Assembly (NCBI GenBank): GCA_023449855.1
Contig: JAEXHR010000375.1
Span: forward strand, 1-5,658
DNA length: 5,658 bases
Reading direction: 5' to 3'
DNA from: Pseudomonadota bacterium
GTDB taxonomy: Bacteria; Pseudomonadota; Alphaproteobacteria; Rhizobiales; Xanthobacteraceae
The stretch's first letter is position 1. Every line of letters begins with the position of its first letter. The notes below the pieces were generated by a model. That model was not told the DNA's origin, did no database searches, and saw only the letters and a list, made by a program, of their open reading frames with translations. Positions 4,232 through 5,658 of the stretch are shown here, one piece after another. Position numbers and translations under genes: made by a program.

Positions 4232-5092
4232 ATGAACTATCGCCATGCCTTCCATGCCGGCAATTTTGCTGACGTTATCAAGCATCTCGTGCTGGTCCGC
4301 ATCCTGGTCCATCTGCACGAGAAGCCGACGCCGTTTCGCATCATCGACAGTCATGCCGGCGCCGGCCGCTACGATCTCACCGGCGATGAGGCGACACGCT
4401 CGGCCGAATGGACCACCGGCATCGCCCGCATGATGCAGGCGCGCTTCACCGAGGCGACCGAGCCGCTGGTCGCGCCCTATCTCGACATCGTGCGCGCGTT
4501 CAATCCCGGGCGCGATCTTGTCGCCTATCCCGGCTCGCCGCTGATCGCCCGTGCCTTGATGCGGCCGCAGGACCGCATGGTGTGTTGCGAGCTGGAGCCG
4601 ACCGCGCGAAAACAACTGATCTCGGCGCTGCGAAATGATGAGCAGGCGCGTGTCGTCGATATCGACGGCTGGGTCGGCTTGCCCGCTTATGTGCCGCCGA
4701 AGGAGCGCCGCGGTCTGGTGCTCATCGATCCGCCGTTCGAGGCGAAGGACGAATTCGCCCGGCTGACGACGGTGTTTGCGCAGGCCTATGCGAAATGGCC
4801 GACCGGCATCTACATGCTGTGGTATCCGGCCAAAAGCCGCCGCGCCACCGACGATCTGTCGCGCAGCGTTGCCGCGACGGTGGCGTCGTCGGCGACGCCG
4901 GGCAAATGCCTGCGCCTCGAATTCAGCATTGCGCCGCAAAGTCCCGACGGCCCGCTGACCTCCACCGGACTGCTGATCGTCAATCCGCCGTGGAAATTGC
5001 AGGACGAACTGCGGGCGATCCTGCCGCAACTGGAAAAGCCGCTCGGCCTCGGCGGCGTGGCGCGCTTCCGGCTCGAAAACGCCAAGGCCTAG
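4232..5092 (+). CDS. rlmJ: 23S rRNA (adenine2030-N6)-methyltransferase RlmJ
   Basis: This 286-residue enzyme uses S-adenosylmethionine to methylate N6 of adenine 2030 (E. coli numbering) in 23S rRNA, acting on naked or early-assembly RNA in the cytoplasm. The start MNYRHAFHAGNFADVIKHLVL is the family signature. DSHAGAGRYDL (39-49) is the SAM-binding motif, and LIDPPFE (164-170) contains the N6-adenine methyltransferase DPPF box, with Asp166 the expected catalytic residue. Length agrees with E. coli RlmJ (280). The family start motif fixes this ATG, although no Shine-Dalgarno is visible: only 17 bases separate it from a strong REP hairpin. A six-codon frame beginning at 4215 overlaps the start as ATGA. 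No promoter is evident in the gap; expression may depend on readthrough from the RNase T2 gene or a promoter inside it. The stop codon abuts a palindromic repeat. Confidence 0.95.
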   Translation: MNYRHAFHAGNFADVIKHLVLVRILVHLHEKPTPFRIIDSHAGAGRYDLTGDEATRSAEWTTGIARMMQARFTEATEPLVAPYLDIVRAFNPGRDLVAYPGSPLIARALMRPQDRMVCCELEPTARKQLISALRNDEQARVVDIDGWVGLPAYVPPKERRGLVLIDPPFEAKDEFARLTTVFAQAYAKWPTGIYMLWYPAKSRRATDDLSRSVAATVASSATPGKCLRLEFSIAPQSPDGPLTSTGLLIVNPPWKLQDELRAILPQLEKPLGLGGVARFRLENAKA

Positions 5093-5140
5093 AGCATCAT
5101 CCCGAAAAGTGGATACCGGTTTTCGGATCGGATCGTGCGC
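5091..5140. repeat. Rhizobial-type intergenic palindrome after rlmJ
   Basis: CCGAAAA (5102-5108) pairs with TTTTCGG (5120-5126), with GG/CC closing an ATA loop inside. An outer stem, GCATCATC (5094-5101) against GATCGTGC (5131-5138), pairs at seven of eight positions. I recognise it as a diverged copy of a dispersed palindrome (GCATGATCC-CGAAAAG...CGGTTTTCGG) very common in Bradyrhizobium and related Rhizobiales. It starts at the rlmJ stop codon and may act as a transcript end or barrier before the cold-shock gene. Confidence 0.7.
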
Positions 5141-5409
5141 CAACGAGACGTTGCGGACTCAACTACCCAAACGGCAACTATCCGAGCGTGTTCCCAAAAA
5201 CGGTAGTCACCTCAATGGAACCGTACTAAGCTGGCGATCGTGACTGGCTTTACGTTCCGCTTCCGCGAATGGTTGCGGCGGAGTGACGAGGCCCGAACGA
5301 CGACAAGAAGACTACAAAAAGAAACGGCCAAGCCTTCTGTGGAGTGAATGTCCGGTCGGTCGCGGTGCAAATGCGCCGTGGCGGAGCATTGCGGGGAGGG
5401 AGTTTCCCG
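5141..5409 (+). promoter_or_regulatory. Long structured leader region of the cold-shock gene
   Basis: This gene-free stretch precedes the cold-shock gene and contains several potential hairpins: CAACG-AGA-CGTTG (5141-5153), CCGC/GCGG (5263-5266 with 5275-5278), AGAAG/CTTCT (5306-5310 with 5334-5338), and a ten-pair stem 5359-5368 with 5373-5382 around an AAAT loop. The ribosome binding site GGAGGG (5395-5400) can be partly closed by GGGA-GTT-TCCC (5398-5408). Cold-shock mRNAs in other bacteria commonly have long leaders that refold with temperature and control translation; whether this one does is inference. The transcription start is unknown, so part of the region may be promoter. I could not identify convincing -35/-10 boxes. 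Confidence 0.5.
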
Positions 5410-5625
5410 ATGGGCATGAGTGGTACGGTCAAGTTCTTCAACGGCGAGCGCGGCTACGGCTTCATCAAGCCGGACGATGGCGGGCGGGACGTGTTTGTCC
5501 ACATCACCGCCGTCGAACGCGCGGGACTGAAAGACCTGATCGAAGGACAGCGGATCACGTTCGAGGTCGAGCCCGACAAGAAGGGCAAGGGCCCCAAGGC
5601 GGTCAATCTGGTGATTACGGGGTAG
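5410..5625 (+). CDS. CspA-family cold-shock protein
   Basis: This is a 71-residue single cold-shock domain protein. Such proteins bind single-stranded RNA or DNA and act as RNA chaperones, loosening mRNA structure. SGTVKFFNGERGYGFIKPDDG (4-24 region) contains the RNP1 motif as RGYGFI (14-19), with Arg where Lys is usual, and VFVHI (28-32) is RNP2. GLKDLIEGQRITFEVEPDKKGKGPKA closes the five-stranded barrel. Length is normal for CspA proteins (about 67-72). The reading frame is open to 5344, but ATG 5410 is preferred: GGAGGG ends nine bases upstream, against 15 for the next ATG (5416), and the residues upstream of 5410 do not resemble the family. It probably has its own promoter in the preceding leader. 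One of several csp paralogues is usual in this group, so no specific symbol is given. Confidence 0.95.
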   Translation: MGMSGTVKFFNGERGYGFIKPDDGGRDVFVHITAVERAGLKDLIEGQRITFEVEPDKKGKGPKAVNLVITG

Positions 5626-5658
5626 CGGCGGCGGTGGCGGAGGATACGCCCACAGATA

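Noticed and set aside
4211..5143. Minus-strand open frame of 310 codons, longer than rlmJ itself
   Set aside because: It covers the opposite strand of rlmJ, whose motifs are unmistakable. The antisense translation is low-complexity and Arg-rich, has no ribosome site, and its ends fall within repeats.

Overview
The window looks like chromosomal DNA of a GC-rich alphaproteobacterium, most likely a Bradyrhizobium/Rhodopseudomonas/Afipia relative (Nitrobacteraceae). I infer this from the codon use of the proteins and from several dispersed palindromic repeats of a kind I recognise as common between genes in that group. No phage, plasmid, insertion sequence, tRNA, rRNA or CRISPR is visible.

Layout, left to right: a small tautomerase-superfamily protein (+); a convergent gap holding a double-hairpin repeat; a TesB-like acyl-CoA thioesterase (-); a DUF3617 periplasmic protein (-); a small exported protein (-); then, after a divergent gap, an exported four-cysteine protein (+), a secreted RNase T2 (+), the 23S rRNA methyltransferase RlmJ (+) and a CspA-type cold-shock protein (+) with a long, structured leader. 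The genes do not form one pathway. The four in the middle (about 1553-4126) share one property: all have signal peptides and paired cysteines and should fold in the oxidising periplasm or outside the cell. RlmJ and the cold-shock protein are RNA-related housekeeping functions.

The most notable content lies between the genes. Every intergenic gap except the divergent one carries palindromic repeats. Three copies of an 85-86-base double-hairpin element (1-78, 1452-1536, 4129-4214) and a related one (2292-2384) have the architecture of REP elements paired head to head (BIMEs), with GTAG at the foot of each hairpin. That tetranucleotide is known to be the recognition mark of REP-associated tyrosine transposases (RAYTs). 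The copies differ by base changes that keep their hairpins paired, and one copy is inverted relative to the other two. A solo GTAG hairpin appears to serve as the terminator of the 2859-3323 gene, and another copy sits between the RNase T2 stop codon and the rlmJ start, leaving rlmJ no visible Shine-Dalgarno sequence.

I see no wholly new system. The repeats, the rlmJ start arrangement, the cold-shock leader and the atypical tautomerase active site are the parts worth a second look.
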